64,000 nt of DNA from Lewinella sp. JB7 (GTDB lineage Bacteria; Bacteroidota; Bacteroidia; Chitinophagales; Saprospiraceae): NCBI RefSeq assembly GCF_024297185.1, contig NZ_JANCTD010000011.1, positions 1 to 64,000 on the forward strand. Reading direction: 5' to 3'. This document shows, piece by piece, positions 1-8,390 of this stretch. A program made the position numbers and the translations under genes. Position 1 is the stretch's first letter, and every line of letters starts with the position of its first letter. The notes under the pieces were generated by a model. It was not told where the DNA came from and did not search any database. It was given only the letters and a program-made list of their open reading frames with translations.

Positions 1-99
1 AGCGCACCGAACCGGCAGATGCTCGGGTACTGCGGGCTGCTGGCCACGCAAGGACTTTACTCCGAGGCCCGCAGGGCGTTCCTGGGAACAGACCCTTAA
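1..99 (+). CDS. C-terminal fragment of an unidentified protein
   Basis: An open frame runs from the first base of the window to a TAA at 97-99, giving 33 residues that end in LYSEARRAFLGTDP. The alternating helix-like pattern (GLLATQGLYSEARRAF) would fit the last helical repeat of a TPR-type protein, but this is only an impression. The gene begins outside the window. It would converge on rodA, whose stop lies at 134. The frame is short, so it may be chance. Confidence 0.4.
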   Translation, partial: SAPNRQMLGYCGLLATQGLYSEARRAFLGTDP

Positions 100-133
100 T
101 TAAGAGAAGCCCATGAGCCGGCGCTACACGGCG

Positions 134-1552
134 CTACACTTCGCCGCGGTGCTTATCCAGCTTCAGCAGGACGGCGATCATCATCGTGAAACTCAGCAGC
201 GAGGAGCCCCCCTTCGAAATAAACGGCAGGGGGATACCGATGACGGGAATGAGGCCCATGGTCATTCCGATATTCACCAAGAAATGGACCAGGAGAATAC
301 CCGCCACGCCGTAGGCGTAGGCGCGAGCAAACGTGCGCCGCTGTCGTTCGGCGATTACGGTGATGCGCCAGAGCAACAGGAAAAAGACGATGATGAGCGT
401 GCCGGCACCGATGAAGCCCTGCTCTTCCCCGACGGCCGAGAAAATAAAGTCGGTTAGCTGTTCCGGAACGTAATCATACTTGGTCATGGTACCCTGTTGC
501 AGTCCCCGGCCGCTGACGCCACCCGCGGCAATGGCCAGTTTGGATTGCAACAAGTTGTAATAGGCGCCCCGGGGGTCGGCATCCTCGGGGTGGAGCCACA
601 CCATCACCCGCTCGTGCTGGTGCGACGGCAGCAGGTGATTCGTGTAAATGTAGTTTGCGGTAAAGGTCAGCGCTAGCCCCCAGAGTAGAAAAAACAGGCT
701 GATGCTGACCAGTTTAGTATTGCGCTGCACCAGATGGTAAATCATCATGGCGATCAAAGCGGCGGCGAGTACCGCAAGGGTCTGCCAGCCAAACCCGGCT
801 TGCATCGCGTGGTAAGCCACGGCTCCTGCGGCCACCGCCCCCAGGGTCCACAACATGGAACGACGCGGCAGCAGGAAGGCGAACAAAGCGAGGGCGGCCA
901 CCAGCAAGCCGGCTAGTAAGGCCTGGATAGGAAAGAGGATGCCCAGCACCACCATGAAGGCCGTGAAGCCCCCGAGAACGAAGATGAGGGGATTGAGGCC
1001 CTCCCGGTACATGACCAGCAAAAAACCGCTGAAAACGAGGGTAGACCCCATATCGGGCTGCCCTAAGATGACGATGGCCGGCAGCAACCAAATAAAGCAA
1101 CCGTAAGCTACCGCGCGCAGGCTGTCGAGCTTACCGGAGTACTGACTCAGAAAAGCGGCCATGGCCAGGCAACTGCCGAATTTGGCCAGCTCACTGGGTT
1201 GGAAGGTAAGTCCGGCTACGCTGAACCACGACCGTGCGCCGTTGATCTCCTTACCGGCAACCAGTACCAGGAAGAGGAGCAAGACCGTGAAAATGTAGAT
1301 CGGGTAGGCACCTACCACCCACACGTTGCGGTCGATGAGATAATTGATGAAGAGCCATACGCCGGCGGAGATCACTACCCAGACGAGCTGCTTCCCCATG
1401 GGAGTAGCCAGGCGGCCGGCCAGGCCGATCGCGTAACCATCCGGGGGTGCGCCAACCGAATTGATCATGATCAGCCCCGTCGATACCAGAAAGATGTACA
1501 GGATAATGGTAGCAACGTCCGTGCGGGTCCGCTTCAGGCTGATTCTGGGCAT
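134..1552 (-). CDS. rodA: RodA, peptidoglycan glycosyltransferase of the elongasome
   Basis: A 472-residue polytopic membrane protein of the SEDS (RodA/FtsW/SpoVE) family. These proteins polymerise lipid II into glycan strands together with a class B penicillin-binding protein during lateral wall growth. The sequence shows about ten hydrophobic segments and the C-terminal SEDS signature GLIPVIGIPLPFISKGGSS near residues 433-451. It also has the periplasmic-loop motif GGVSGRGLQQGT near 344-355. The length is somewhat above the usual 370-430 because of extra hydrophobic segments in the middle. The ATG at 1552 lies 10 bases after the stop of the SPOR-domain gene, so the two are probably cotranscribed. 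RodA is preferred over FtsW because the loop and context lack division genes; the FtsW alternative is unlikely. Confidence 0.93.
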   Translation of the reverse strand: MPRISLKRTRTDVATIILYIFLVSTGLIMINSVGAPPDGYAIGLAGRLATPMGKQLVWVVISAGVWLFINYLIDRNVWVVGAYPIYIFTVLLLFLVLVAGKEINGARSWFSVAGLTFQPSELAKFGSCLAMAAFLSQYSGKLDSLRAVAYGCFIWLLPAIVILGQPDMGSTLVFSGFLLVMYREGLNPLIFVLGGFTAFMVVLGILFPIQALLAGLLVAALALFAFLLPRRSMLWTLGAVAAGAVAYHAMQAGFGWQTLAVLAAALIAMMIYHLVQRNTKLVSISLFFLLWGLALTFTANYIYTNHLLPSHQHERVMVWLHPEDADPRGAYYNLLQSKLAIAAGGVSGRGLQQGTMTKYDYVPEQLTDFIFSAVGEEQGFIGAGTLIIVFFLLLWRITVIAERQRRTFARAYAYGVAGILLVHFLVNIGMTMGLIPVIGIPLPFISKGGSSLLSFTMMIAVLLKLDKHRGEV

Positions 1553-1562
1553 AGCGGGGCGT

Positions 1563-1961
1563 CTAGTACATCTTCAGCAGTTCCGCTTCGGATACCTCGT
1601 CCTTCACCAGGTAAACGCTCTCGAATTCCTTACTCAGGGTTTGCCGGAGCTGATCGGCTTCCTGGCGGGTGTAGAATGCCCCGGCCCGCAACTTGTAGTA
1701 AGGGGTATTGTGCACCCAGTCAACCGGTACGCTGGGATAGTTGGCCCGAAAGGCCGTCTCGGTGGTTTCCAGCTGCCGGCGATCGGTGGTGGCCAGGATC
1801 TGTACGCGCCAGCCCTCTACTTTATCCTCCCGCTCACTCACTTCGGCGAACACGTCGAGCACGCGGGCCACGTCCGGATCGGGGGTCACGCGGTAGTTGC
1901 GCTGGGCCGTCAGGGCAACGGACGACAACAGCAGAAAGCAGAGGAAGCAATAGGTACGCAT
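1563..1961 (-). CDS. Secreted SPOR-domain protein
   Basis: A 132-residue protein with a signal peptide (MRTYCFLCFLLLSSVALTAQ) followed by one SPOR-type domain. The domain is seen as GWRVQILATTDR near residues 49-60 and YYKLRAGAFYTRQEADQLRQ near 88-107, the usual beta-alpha-beta repeat. SPOR domains bind denuded septal or lateral peptidoglycan, so the product probably acts in the periplasm on the wall. Its place directly upstream of rodA (10-base gap) and 6 bases after deoC fits a wall-related role in a small operon. No catalytic domain is present. The precise partner is unknown. Confidence 0.8.
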   Translation of the reverse strand: MRTYCFLCFLLLSSVALTAQRNYRVTPDPDVARVLDVFAEVSEREDKVEGWRVQILATTDRRQLETTETAFRANYPSVPVDWVHNTPYYKLRAGAFYTRQEADQLRQTLSKEFESVYLVKDEVSEAELLKMY

Positions 1962-1967
1962 ACTCGA

Positions 1968-2603
1968 TTATTGAACGATGGCCAGGCCCGAGGAAGTGCC
2001 GATCCGGTCGGCGCCGGCTTCCACCAGGGCGCGGGCGTCTTCGGCGGAGCGGATACCACCGCTGGCTTTGATCTTGATCTCGGGATGTAATTTAGCACGC
2101 AGGAAGCGAACTTGCTCTACCGTGGCGCCGCCCTGGGTGCCGGAGGAAGTCTTGACGAAGTTGGGCCGCACGGCATTGCACATTTCTACCAGCCGCTCCT
2201 GCTCCTCCTCGGTGAGGACGCCCATTTCCAGAATCAGCTTGCACACCTTTCCCTTCAGGCGAACGGTGGTGGCCATCTGTTCGATCTCCGTCTTGACGTA
2301 GTTCCACTCCCCCGATTTTACGGCCGAAACGTTGATGACGATGTCAAGCTCGTCGGCACCCTCCTCGATACAACGCCGCGCTTCGGCCACCTTGATCGGA
2401 GTTTCGGAGTAGCCGTACGGAAACCCGATGACGGTGGCGACCTTGACCGGCGAGTCCTGCAGCTCTACCATGGCCCGGGACACGAAGAAGGGGGGGATGC
2501 ACACGGCATGGAAACCCTGCTCGGTCGCCTCCCGGCAGAGCCGTTTGATGTCAGCGGCAGTCGCCTGCGGACTGAGGAATGTATGATCTATGATCTGGTT
2601 CAA
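1968..2603 (-). CDS. deoC: Deoxyribose-phosphate aldolase
   Basis: Class I aldolase splitting 2-deoxyribose-5-phosphate into glyceraldehyde-3-phosphate and acetaldehyde in deoxynucleoside catabolism. The protein starts NQIIDHTFLSP, as expected for the family N-terminus. It has the Schiff-base lysine in NFVKTSSGTQGGAT and the second lysine in IKIKASGGIRS, with the phosphate-binding end GADRIGTSSG. The start is uncertain. The frame extends to a GTG at 2714 that overlaps the secA stop, but the extra 37 residues are Pro/Gly-rich and unlike DeoC. A TTG at 2603 gives the normal length, and a promoter-like TATATTGC lies 43 bases upstream at 2647-2654. I favour the TTG start (211 residues). It is followed after 6 bases by the SPOR-domain gene. 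Confidence 0.9.
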   Translation of the reverse strand: MNQIIDHTFLSPQATAADIKRLCREATEQGFHAVCIPPFFVSRAMVELQDSPVKVATVIGFPYGYSETPIKVAEARRCIEEGADELDIVINVSAVKSGEWNYVKTEIEQMATTVRLKGKVCKLILEMGVLTEEEQERLVEMCNAVRPNFVKTSSGTQGGATVEQVRFLRAKLHPEIKIKASGGIRSAEDARALVEAGADRIGTSSGLAIVQ

Positions 2604-2646
2604 ACCGGGGTTATCTAGTGGATAGGGGCAAGGTGTCGTAGGCCCC

Positions 2647-2654
2647 GCAATATA
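2647..2654 (-). promoter_or_regulatory. Candidate -7 box of the deoC promoter
   Basis: TATATTGC on the minus strand resembles the Bacteroidota -7 element TAnnTTTG. It lies between the secA stop and the favoured deoC start, so deoC-SPOR-rodA could be transcribed independently of secA. No clear -33 TTG at the usual distance was found. The same octamer precedes the epimerase gene at 26226. Confidence 0.35.
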
Positions 2655-2710
2655 CGGCGATGTTCTCACCACTACGGCACCGGCGGGCCGATCGGGCGGC
2701 CCGTGGCGGG

Positions 2711-5700
2711 TCACTTGCTGCCGTGACAGTGCTTAAATTTCTTGCCACTGCCGCAGGGACAGGGGTCGTTGCGTTTCACCTTAGCGGCCTCCCGCTGAAA
2801 GGTCTGCACCTTTTCCGGCTTGCTCGCCGCTTCCGCGGCCTGGCGGGCGGCCGCGGCGGCCGGCTCGGGGTCGTTGCTGCGGTTCACCTGGGTCGGTGCG
2901 GTAACCACGCGGCGGGGTGCCCGGGCCTCCTGGATCTCGGAGGGCGCGGCGATCTGCAGATCTCCCTTGGCGAGGTAGCTGGTCGTCTTTTCGTTGATCC
3001 GGCTGATGAGCTCCTCGAACAGGTTGTAGGATTCCATCTTATACACGACCAGGGGATCCTTCTGCTCGAAGGAGGCCATATTCGTCGACGTCTTCAGCTC
3101 GTCCATGCTTCGCAGGTGCTCCTTCCAGTTCTCGTCGAGAATGGCCAGCGTGACGGCCTTTTCGATGTCGGACTTGATGCTCCGCCCGTTGGTTTCGATG
3201 GCCTTCTTGATGTCGGCCGTGATGTTGAGCGGATGAGTGCTTCCGTCGGTGAAGGGGACGATGATGCGGCGGTAACGGCCGGGTTGTTCCTCGTCGACGC
3301 GGCGGATGAAGGGCATCACCCGGTCGATCAGCGTAAGCATCTTCTTTTCGTAGAAGCCCCGGAACTCTTCCAGCAACTGATCGGCCAGGTCGTTCACGTC
3401 CTTGTGGTCAAAATCAGCGGCCTGGATGTCGGATTCAAAGCCGAGGAGTCGTTGGGTAGCCAGGCGGAAGGTATCGTAGGTGCCGTTCTGCTTGTGGGCG
3501 TAGACGATGTCGTCGATCAGCCCCTCGAAGGAGTTGTTCAGGTCCAGGTTGAGACGTTGCCCGCTCAGGGCGTTGTCGCGTTTGCGGTAGATAGCCTCCC
3601 GCTGGATGTTCATGACGTCGTCGTATTCGAGCAGACGCTTCCGGATGCCGAAGTTGTTCTCTTCCACCTTCTTCTGGGCGTTTTCGATCGACTTGGTCAC
3701 GATACCGGCCTGAATGACGTCGCCCTCCTTATGGCCGGCACGGTCCATCCACTTGGCGATACGGTCGCTCTGGAAGTACCGCATGAGCTTATCCTCGAGG
3801 CTGACGTAGAAGAGGCTCGAGCCCGGGTCTCCCTGACGTCCGGCACGACCGCGCAGCTGGCGGTCGACCCGCCGGCTGTCGTGACGTTCGGTACCGACGA
3901 TGGCCAGACCACCGGCTTTTTTCACTTGCTCGCTGATCTTAATGTCCGTACCCCGGCCCGCCATGTTGGTGGCAATGGTCACCTTTCCAGGGCGACCCGC
4001 TTCGGCGACGATGTCGGCCTCCCGTTGGTGCTGCTTGGCGTTCAGGACGTTATGGTCGATGCCCCGCAATTGAAGCATCCGGCTCAGTTTTTCACTGATG
4101 TCTACCGCGGTGGTACCCACCAGTACGGGGCGGCCGGCCTGGCTGAGTTCGACGATGTCGTCGATGACGGCGTTGAATTTTTCCCGGTCGGTCTTGTAGA
4201 TCTTGTCGTTGCGGTCGTCGCGAATGATGGGCCGGTTGGTGGGAATGACCACGACGTCGAGTTTGTAGATCTCCCAGAATTCCCCGGCTTCGGTTTCGGC
4301 CGTACCGGTCATACCCGCGAGCTTGTGGTACATCCGGAAGTAGTTCTGCAGGGTGACCGTGGCGTAGGTCTGGGTCAGTTCGCCCACCTTCACGTTCTCC
4401 TTGGCTTCCAGGGCCTGGTGCAGTCCGTCGGAGTAGCGGCGGCCCTCCATCATCCGGCCGGTCTGCTCGTCTACGATCTTGACCTGCCCGTCCATCACGA
4501 CGTACTCGCTGTCGCGCTCGAAGAGGGCGTAGGCCTTCAGCAGCTGGGAGATGGCGTGCAGGCGCTTTGATTTTACCCCGAACTCCTGGGCCAGTTTGTT
4601 CTTTTCCAGCGCCTTCTCCTCCTTGCTGAGGTTGCTCCGCTTTTCCACTTCGGCCATACTGGTGGCCAGGTCGTTGAGGATGAAGAACTGGGGGTCTTCG
4701 TTGTACTTGCTCAGGAATTCGGTGCCGAGATCGGTGAGGTCCACCTGCCGGTTCTTCTCGTCGATGGTGAAGTACAACTCGGCGTCCACTTCGGGCATCC
4801 GCTTGTTATTCTCCGACATGTAGGTATTCTCCGTCTTCTGCAGCAGTACCCGGGCCCCTTCGGTGGAGAGGAACTTGATCAGCGGACGGCTCTTGGGGAA
4901 GGCCCGGTATGCCCGGAAGAGGGCCAGTCCGGCTTCGCCCTCCTCGGGCCCGATGTAGCCTTCCTTGAAGAGCCGCTTGGCTTCAGTCAGGAACTTATTG
5001 GCTACCCGTTGTTGCTGAGCGATCAGTTTCTCGATGGCGGGCTTTAACTCCAGGTAGTCCTGGTCGTCGGCATTATTGGTTACGGGACCGGAGATGATCA
5101 GCGGCGTACGGGCATCGTCGACGAGAACCGAGTCAACCTCGTCGATCATGGCGAAGTGGTGGTGGCGCTGCACCTTATCGGCCGTGGCGCGGACCATATT
5201 GTCGCGCAGGTAGTCAAAGCCGAATTCATTATTGGTGCCGTAGGTAATATCGGCGGCGTAGGCCTTCACCCGCTCCGGGCTGTGGGGGCGGTACAGGTCG
5301 ATACAGTCGATACTGAGCTGCAGAAACTGCATGACCGGGCCGATCCACTCGGCGTCCCGCTGGGCGAGGTAGTTGTTTACGGTAACGACGTGTACGCCGC
5401 GCCCGCTGAGTCCGTTGAGGTAGGCCGGTAGCGTGGCCACGAGCGTCTTACCCTCGCCGGTCTGCATCTCGGCGATCTTACCATCGTGGAGTACCTGTCC
5501 GCCGATCAACTGCACGTCGTAGTGTACCATTTGCCACTCGATCTCCCCCCCGGCGGCCAGCCATTTGTTGTTGTAAGTAGCCTGGCCGGATTCGTCAACG
5601 GTCACGTAGTTCTTCACCGCGGCCAGTTCCCGGTCGGCGTCGGTGGCGGTCACGGTCAGCGGGCCGGCCGTAAAGCGGCGGGCGGCCTCCTTCACGGTAG

Positions 5701-6031
5701 CGAATGCCGCCGGCAAGATCTCCTTGAGGACCACTTCGAGTTCTTCGTTGCGTTGATCGCCTAAGCGGTCGATCTCCTTAAACATCTCATCTTTCTTCCG
5801 GAAGTCCGGTTCGGCTTCGGCTTCCCCGCGCATTCGCTCGATCTCTTCATCGATCCCCGACAGGTATTCGGCAATGCGGGCCCGGAAGGTGTCGGTGCGT
5901 TGCCGGAGTTCGTCGTTGGAAAGGGAGGACAGGCCCTGGTAAATTTCGTTAATCTCCTCGACGATCGGTTGGTAGGCGGCGACGTCACGGTCCTGCTTGG
6001 AACCGAATAATCTCTTTAGGGCCTTGAACAT
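2711..6031 (-). CDS. secA: Protein translocase subunit SecA
   Basis: A 1,106-residue motor ATPase that drives preproteins through SecYEG at the inner membrane. Walker A is MQTGEGKT near residues 189-196, followed by the DEAD-type helicase core, the preprotein cross-linking domain and the second ATPase domain with TNMAGRGTDIKI and the QLRGRAGRQGDPGSS motif. The last residues hold the zinc-binding SEC-C motif RNDPCPCGSGKKFKHCHG, which contacts SecB or ribosomes. The length is typical for Bacteroidota SecA and exceeds the E. coli enzyme (901), with extra residues in the N-terminal part (about 60-165) and in the middle. The ATG at 6031 matches the conserved N-terminus MFKALKRLFGSK. The next gene on this strand is deoC. 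Confidence 0.98.
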   Translation of the reverse strand: MFKALKRLFGSKQDRDVAAYQPIVEEINEIYQGLSSLSNDELRQRTDTFRARIAEYLSGIDEEIERMRGEAEAEPDFRKKDEMFKEIDRLGDQRNEELEVVLKEILPAAFATVKEAARRFTAGPLTVTATDADRELAAVKNYVTVDESGQATYNNKWLAAGGEIEWQMVHYDVQLIGGQVLHDGKIAEMQTGEGKTLVATLPAYLNGLSGRGVHVVTVNNYLAQRDAEWIGPVMQFLQLSIDCIDLYRPHSPERVKAYAADITYGTNNEFGFDYLRDNMVRATADKVQRHHHFAMIDEVDSVLVDDARTPLIISGPVTNNADDQDYLELKPAIEKLIAQQQRVANKFLTEAKRLFKEGYIGPEEGEAGLALFRAYRAFPKSRPLIKFLSTEGARVLLQKTENTYMSENNKRMPEVDAELYFTIDEKNRQVDLTDLGTEFLSKYNEDPQFFILNDLATSMAEVEKRSNLSKEEKALEKNKLAQEFGVKSKRLHAISQLLKAYALFERDSEYVVMDGQVKIVDEQTGRMMEGRRYSDGLHQALEAKENVKVGELTQTYATVTLQNYFRMYHKLAGMTGTAETEAGEFWEIYKLDVVVIPTNRPIIRDDRNDKIYKTDREKFNAVIDDIVELSQAGRPVLVGTTAVDISEKLSRMLQLRGIDHNVLNAKQHQREADIVAEAGRPGKVTIATNMAGRGTDIKISEQVKKAGGLAIVGTERHDSRRVDRQLRGRAGRQGDPGSSLFYVSLEDKLMRYFQSDRIAKWMDRAGHKEGDVIQAGIVTKSIENAQKKVEENNFGIRKRLLEYDDVMNIQREAIYRKRDNALSGQRLNLDLNNSFEGLIDDIVYAHKQNGTYDTFRLATQRLLGFESDIQAADFDHKDVNDLADQLLEEFRGFYEKKMLTLIDRVMPFIRRVDEEQPGRYRRIIVPFTDGSTHPLNITADIKKAIETNGRSIKSDIEKAVTLAILDENWKEHLRSMDELKTSTNMASFEQKDPLVVYKMESYNLFEELISRINEKTTSYLAKGDLQIAAPSEIQEARAPRRVVTAPTQVNRSNDPEPAAAAARQAAEAASKPEKVQTFQREAAKVKRNDPCPCGSGKKFKHCHGSK

Positions 6032-6058
6032 AACTAACTATCTTTTCTGTACGTGTAA

Positions 6059-6078
6059 GGGCGGGGACGCGGGTGCAA
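6059..6078 (+). repeat. GC-rich interspersed motif, copy 1
   Basis: GGGCGGGGACGCGGGTGCAA, consensus GGCGGGGNCGCGGGWGC. It lies upstream of secA, and TACCTTGC (6075-6082, minus), a possible secA -7 box, overlaps its end. Confidence 0.6.
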
Positions 6079-6165
6079 GGTAATCAGGCGAAATCCGAGC
6101 CAGTGGGTATAAACCGACAATCTGTCACCGCCCTTAACAACGGGCTGACACCCGACCCGGTTGAG

Positions 6166-7185
6166 CTATACCAATCCCGCCCGGGCACGTTCGAGCAATC
6201 GCTTGCGCTCGTCCAGCGTAAGGGAGGTCGGAAGCTGGGCGATGCCGATGAGCCGACGCATGATCTCCACGTAGCAAAACTTGCGCGCCAGTCCGGCGTC
6301 GAATCCGGCCGGCTTTTCGTAGTGACTGTCGATCTGTAGGATACGTTTGTCGGGCGCTCGGCTCAGCAGTAGGTGAGCCATCAGGACTCCAATGTCGAAT
6401 TCCGGTAGCCCCAGGTAGGCGAACTCCGCATCGATCACGAATACGGTGTCGTCGACGTGCACGAAGCTTCCGGGGTAAAAATCCCCGTGGATGAGCCGGT
6501 CGCCGGTCGCCAGGTACTGCTCCCCGAGCCGGGCTACGGCCTGCCGCAGTACCCCATCGTGCTGGAAGGGGCGGGCGGCGGCCGCCAGTCCGGGATAAAT
6601 GGCATCCAGGGGAAAGCCGTTGTCCGCCCGGAAGGGCAGGTCGAAGATGTGGGCGTGGTTGAGCTGTTTCAGGGCCGTGTTGGCGGGGAATTCCACGGGG
6701 CGGAGGCGGTGCAACTCTCCCGCGAACTGGAGCAACGTGGTCAATTGCGTGCGGCTAATCGTCATGTCGTTAGCGTACACGGAACGCATGTCCCCCGCCG
6801 GACCGAGATCTTCCAGCAGCAGCACGAAATTCGCGGGATCTGCCCGCAACAGCTCCGGCATATGACTGGCGAGGAAACGGTGATTGACGATGGCCTGGTG
6901 GAAATCCCGCTCTACGAGCACCCGCTCCACGGGCGCGGCGAGTTGGGGGAACTTGGCCACCCAGGGCCGGCTCTGCTTGAGAATAAATTTCCGGCGGGTG
7001 GTGGCGACGCGCAGGGCGACGTTCATATTCCCCTCCCCGGCCGGAGCCACCGTGGTCACCTCCTCCCCTGGAATCAGGTAGTCGAGCTCGGTAAGGTACC
7101 GCGTCACCCCACCGGGCATACCGGCCGTGAGGTAGTGCGCGCTTCCGGTTTCGCGGCGAAATCGATCGGCCAGTTCATCGTTCAT
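6166..7185 (-). CDS. APH-family kinase, 5-methylthioribose-kinase-like
   Basis: A 339-residue small-molecule kinase of the protein-kinase-like fold. Visible elements are the ATP lysine in KFILKQSRPW (K70), a catalytic loop LIHGDFYPGSF (H233-D235) and a metal-binding loop VIDAEFAYLGLPEFDIG (251-266). The combination HGDxxxGSF plus IDxEFAxxGxxxFDIG resembles 5-methylthioribose kinase (MtnK) more than aminoglycoside phosphotransferases. The substrate is therefore perhaps a sugar or sugar-like metabolite in methionine salvage. No other salvage gene is nearby, so the exact substrate is open. It is a single gene between secA and a candidate small RNA on the same strand. Confidence 0.7.
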   Translation of the reverse strand: MNDELADRFRRETGSAHYLTAGMPGGVTRYLTELDYLIPGEEVTTVAPAGEGNMNVALRVATTRRKFILKQSRPWVAKFPQLAAPVERVLVERDFHQAIVNHRFLASHMPELLRADPANFVLLLEDLGPAGDMRSVYANDMTISRTQLTTLLQFAGELHRLRPVEFPANTALKQLNHAHIFDLPFRADNGFPLDAIYPGLAAAARPFQHDGVLRQAVARLGEQYLATGDRLIHGDFYPGSFVHVDDTVFVIDAEFAYLGLPEFDIGVLMAHLLLSRAPDKRILQIDSHYEKPAGFDAGLARKFCYVEIMRRLIGIAQLPTSLTLDERKRLLERARAGLV

Positions 7186-7260
7186 GGAGGAGAATTTCGG
7201 TCATTGGGGACCGCAATGATAACACCCGGGCCTCACCCACCCGAAATTGGGGGGCTAAAC

Positions 7261-7293
7261 AAAAAAAGAGCCCTGGCATAAAGCCAAGACTCC
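7261..7293 (-). terminator. Intrinsic terminator of the small RNA
   Basis: On the minus strand GAGTCTTGGC, loop TTTAT, GCCAGGGCTC forms a 10-bp stem (with G-U pairs), followed directly by seven T residues. It stands upstream of the kinase start (7185) and has no protein gene before it on this strand, so it must end a short transcript or act as an attenuator. Confidence 0.8.
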
Positions 7294-7395
7294 CGAAACT
7301 GGTTGCAAAAAATGAAAGGAGGACCGTATGCCCTCCTCCCGTAAATACTCACTCAAAACATGTAAGTTCCTTGGTGTTACCCTTCCCGAATGTGC
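7261..7395 (-). ncRNA. Candidate small RNA, possibly 6S-like
   Basis: The minus strand has a complete transcription unit with no good reading frame. A promoter (7400-7430) predicts a start near 7393-7395, and a strong intrinsic terminator ends it near 7261, giving about 135 nt. Inside is a second hairpin AGGAGG/CCTCCT (about 7317-7337). One frame reads GGHTVLLSFFATSF and continues into the terminator. From memory, this peptide is often mis-annotated in many Bacteroidota genomes, which suggests a conserved RNA. The segment CCAAGGAACT (7363-7372) could pair with AGTCTTGG in the terminator arm. A 6S-Flavo RNA is one possibility by size and phylum; an attenuator leader for the kinase gene at 7185 is another. 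Identity was not confirmed. Confidence 0.6.
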
Positions 7396-7399
7396 TCCA

Positions 7400-7430
7400 C
7401 AAATTTACGGATTATCGTAATAATAGACAA
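7400..7430 (-). promoter_or_regulatory. Bacteroidota-type promoter of the small RNA
   Basis: On the minus strand TTG (7428-7430), a 20-base spacer and TAAATTTG (7400-7407) match the -33 TTG / -7 TAnnTTTG consensus of the Bacteroidota housekeeping sigma factor exactly. Transcription would begin near 7393-7395. Confidence 0.7.
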
Positions 7431-7509
7431 GCAAAATGATTCAATAATTCCATTTTTTACTACTTCATCACTAATATGATTACTAAGCCTAACTAACTGT
7501 CCGCCCCCT

Positions 7510-7517
7510 TACTTTTG
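7510..7517 (+). promoter_or_regulatory. Candidate -7 box, nearly leaderless
   Basis: TACTTTTG matches TAnnTTTG and ends only 5 bases before the ATG at 7523, so transcription would start at or next to the start codon. No -33 TTG is seen at the usual spacing, which lowers confidence. Confidence 0.35.
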
Positions 7518-7522
7518 ACCCT

Positions 7523-8344
7523 ATGCTCACCACGAAAATCGCCCTCCTAGGTACCGGCTGGCTCGGTATGTCCCTGGCGCGGGATCTCCAAAATTACGGG
7601 TACGCGGTGCACGCCAGTTACCGGCGTGACGAGGTGCGGGACCGCCTGCTCTCCTTTGCCGCCGCCCCCTTCGCGCTGGATCTGCCGGAGAGCACCGATA
7701 ACCTGGAGGCCTTTCTCCGGGCCGAGGTCCTGGTCATCACCCTACCCCCGCGCGGCCGGCAACTCGGGGAGGCCGCGACGACCGCCTATCTCGCCGCCCT
7801 GCAACCCCTGGCGGGACGGATGCGGGGGATGCACGTCGTCTTTACGAGCAGCACCGGCGTCTACGGCGGGGCGAGTAAGGGAATCGTTACCGAATCCACG
7901 CCAACGGCGCCCGACACCGCCTCCGGCCGCGCCGTCGGCGCGGCGGAGGCCTGGTTGGCTACCCAGACCGACCGGCTAACCGTCCTCCGGCTGGCGGGAC
8001 TTTTCGGTCCGGAACGCAACCCGGCCAATTTCTTCCGTCGGGCGGAAGCCATTAGCCGGTCGGAAGCACCGGTGAACCTGGTTCACCGGGATGACGTACT
8101 AACTGCAATTCGCCTGGTTGTAACGACGGGAGCCACCGGCACCTTCAATGTCGCCGCCCTAACCCACCCGAAGAAGGCGACGTTCTACGGTGCCCTCCTG
8201 CGGTCCGCCGGCGCTCAATCTAAACAAATGCTCCCCGGTGGTGCGGACGACAAACGGATCGATTCGGCTAAAATCAGGGCCCTCGGATGGAAACCGTGTT
8301 ATGATGATCTTACCGTATATTCATTAGGCAACACCACCGGATGA
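7523..8344 (+). CDS. NAD(P)-binding epimerase/reductase-like protein
   Basis: A 273-residue protein of the extended short-chain dehydrogenase type, close to the YeeZ-like group. It starts with a Rossmann loop KIALLGTGWLGMSLA (residues 5-19), and a serine/tyrosine region FTSSTGVYGG follows near 112-121. The usual YxxxK active-site pair is not evident: after VYGG comes ASKG rather than a spaced lysine. It may therefore bind NAD(P) without classical SDR chemistry. Conserved end features such as HRDDV near 190-194 resemble nucleoside-sugar epimerases. The substrate cannot be told. It precedes the thioredoxin gene by 46 bases on the same strand. Confidence 0.7.
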   Translation: MLTTKIALLGTGWLGMSLARDLQNYGYAVHASYRRDEVRDRLLSFAAAPFALDLPESTDNLEAFLRAEVLVITLPPRGRQLGEAATTAYLAALQPLAGRMRGMHVVFTSSTGVYGGASKGIVTESTPTAPDTASGRAVGAAEAWLATQTDRLTVLRLAGLFGPERNPANFFRRAEAISRSEAPVNLVHRDDVLTAIRLVVTTGATGTFNVAALTHPKKATFYGALLRSAGAQSKQMLPGGADDKRIDSAKIRALGWKPCYDDLTVYSLGNTTG

Positions 8345-8390
8345 CGGGCCGTTACCGTACAGATCCACCACCCCCACAATTCCACGTCGC

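Noticed and set aside
2660..4570. Long open frame on the plus strand opposite secA
   Set aside because: It is the complement of a highly conserved secA reading frame in a GC-rich genome; its composition is typical of a shadow frame.
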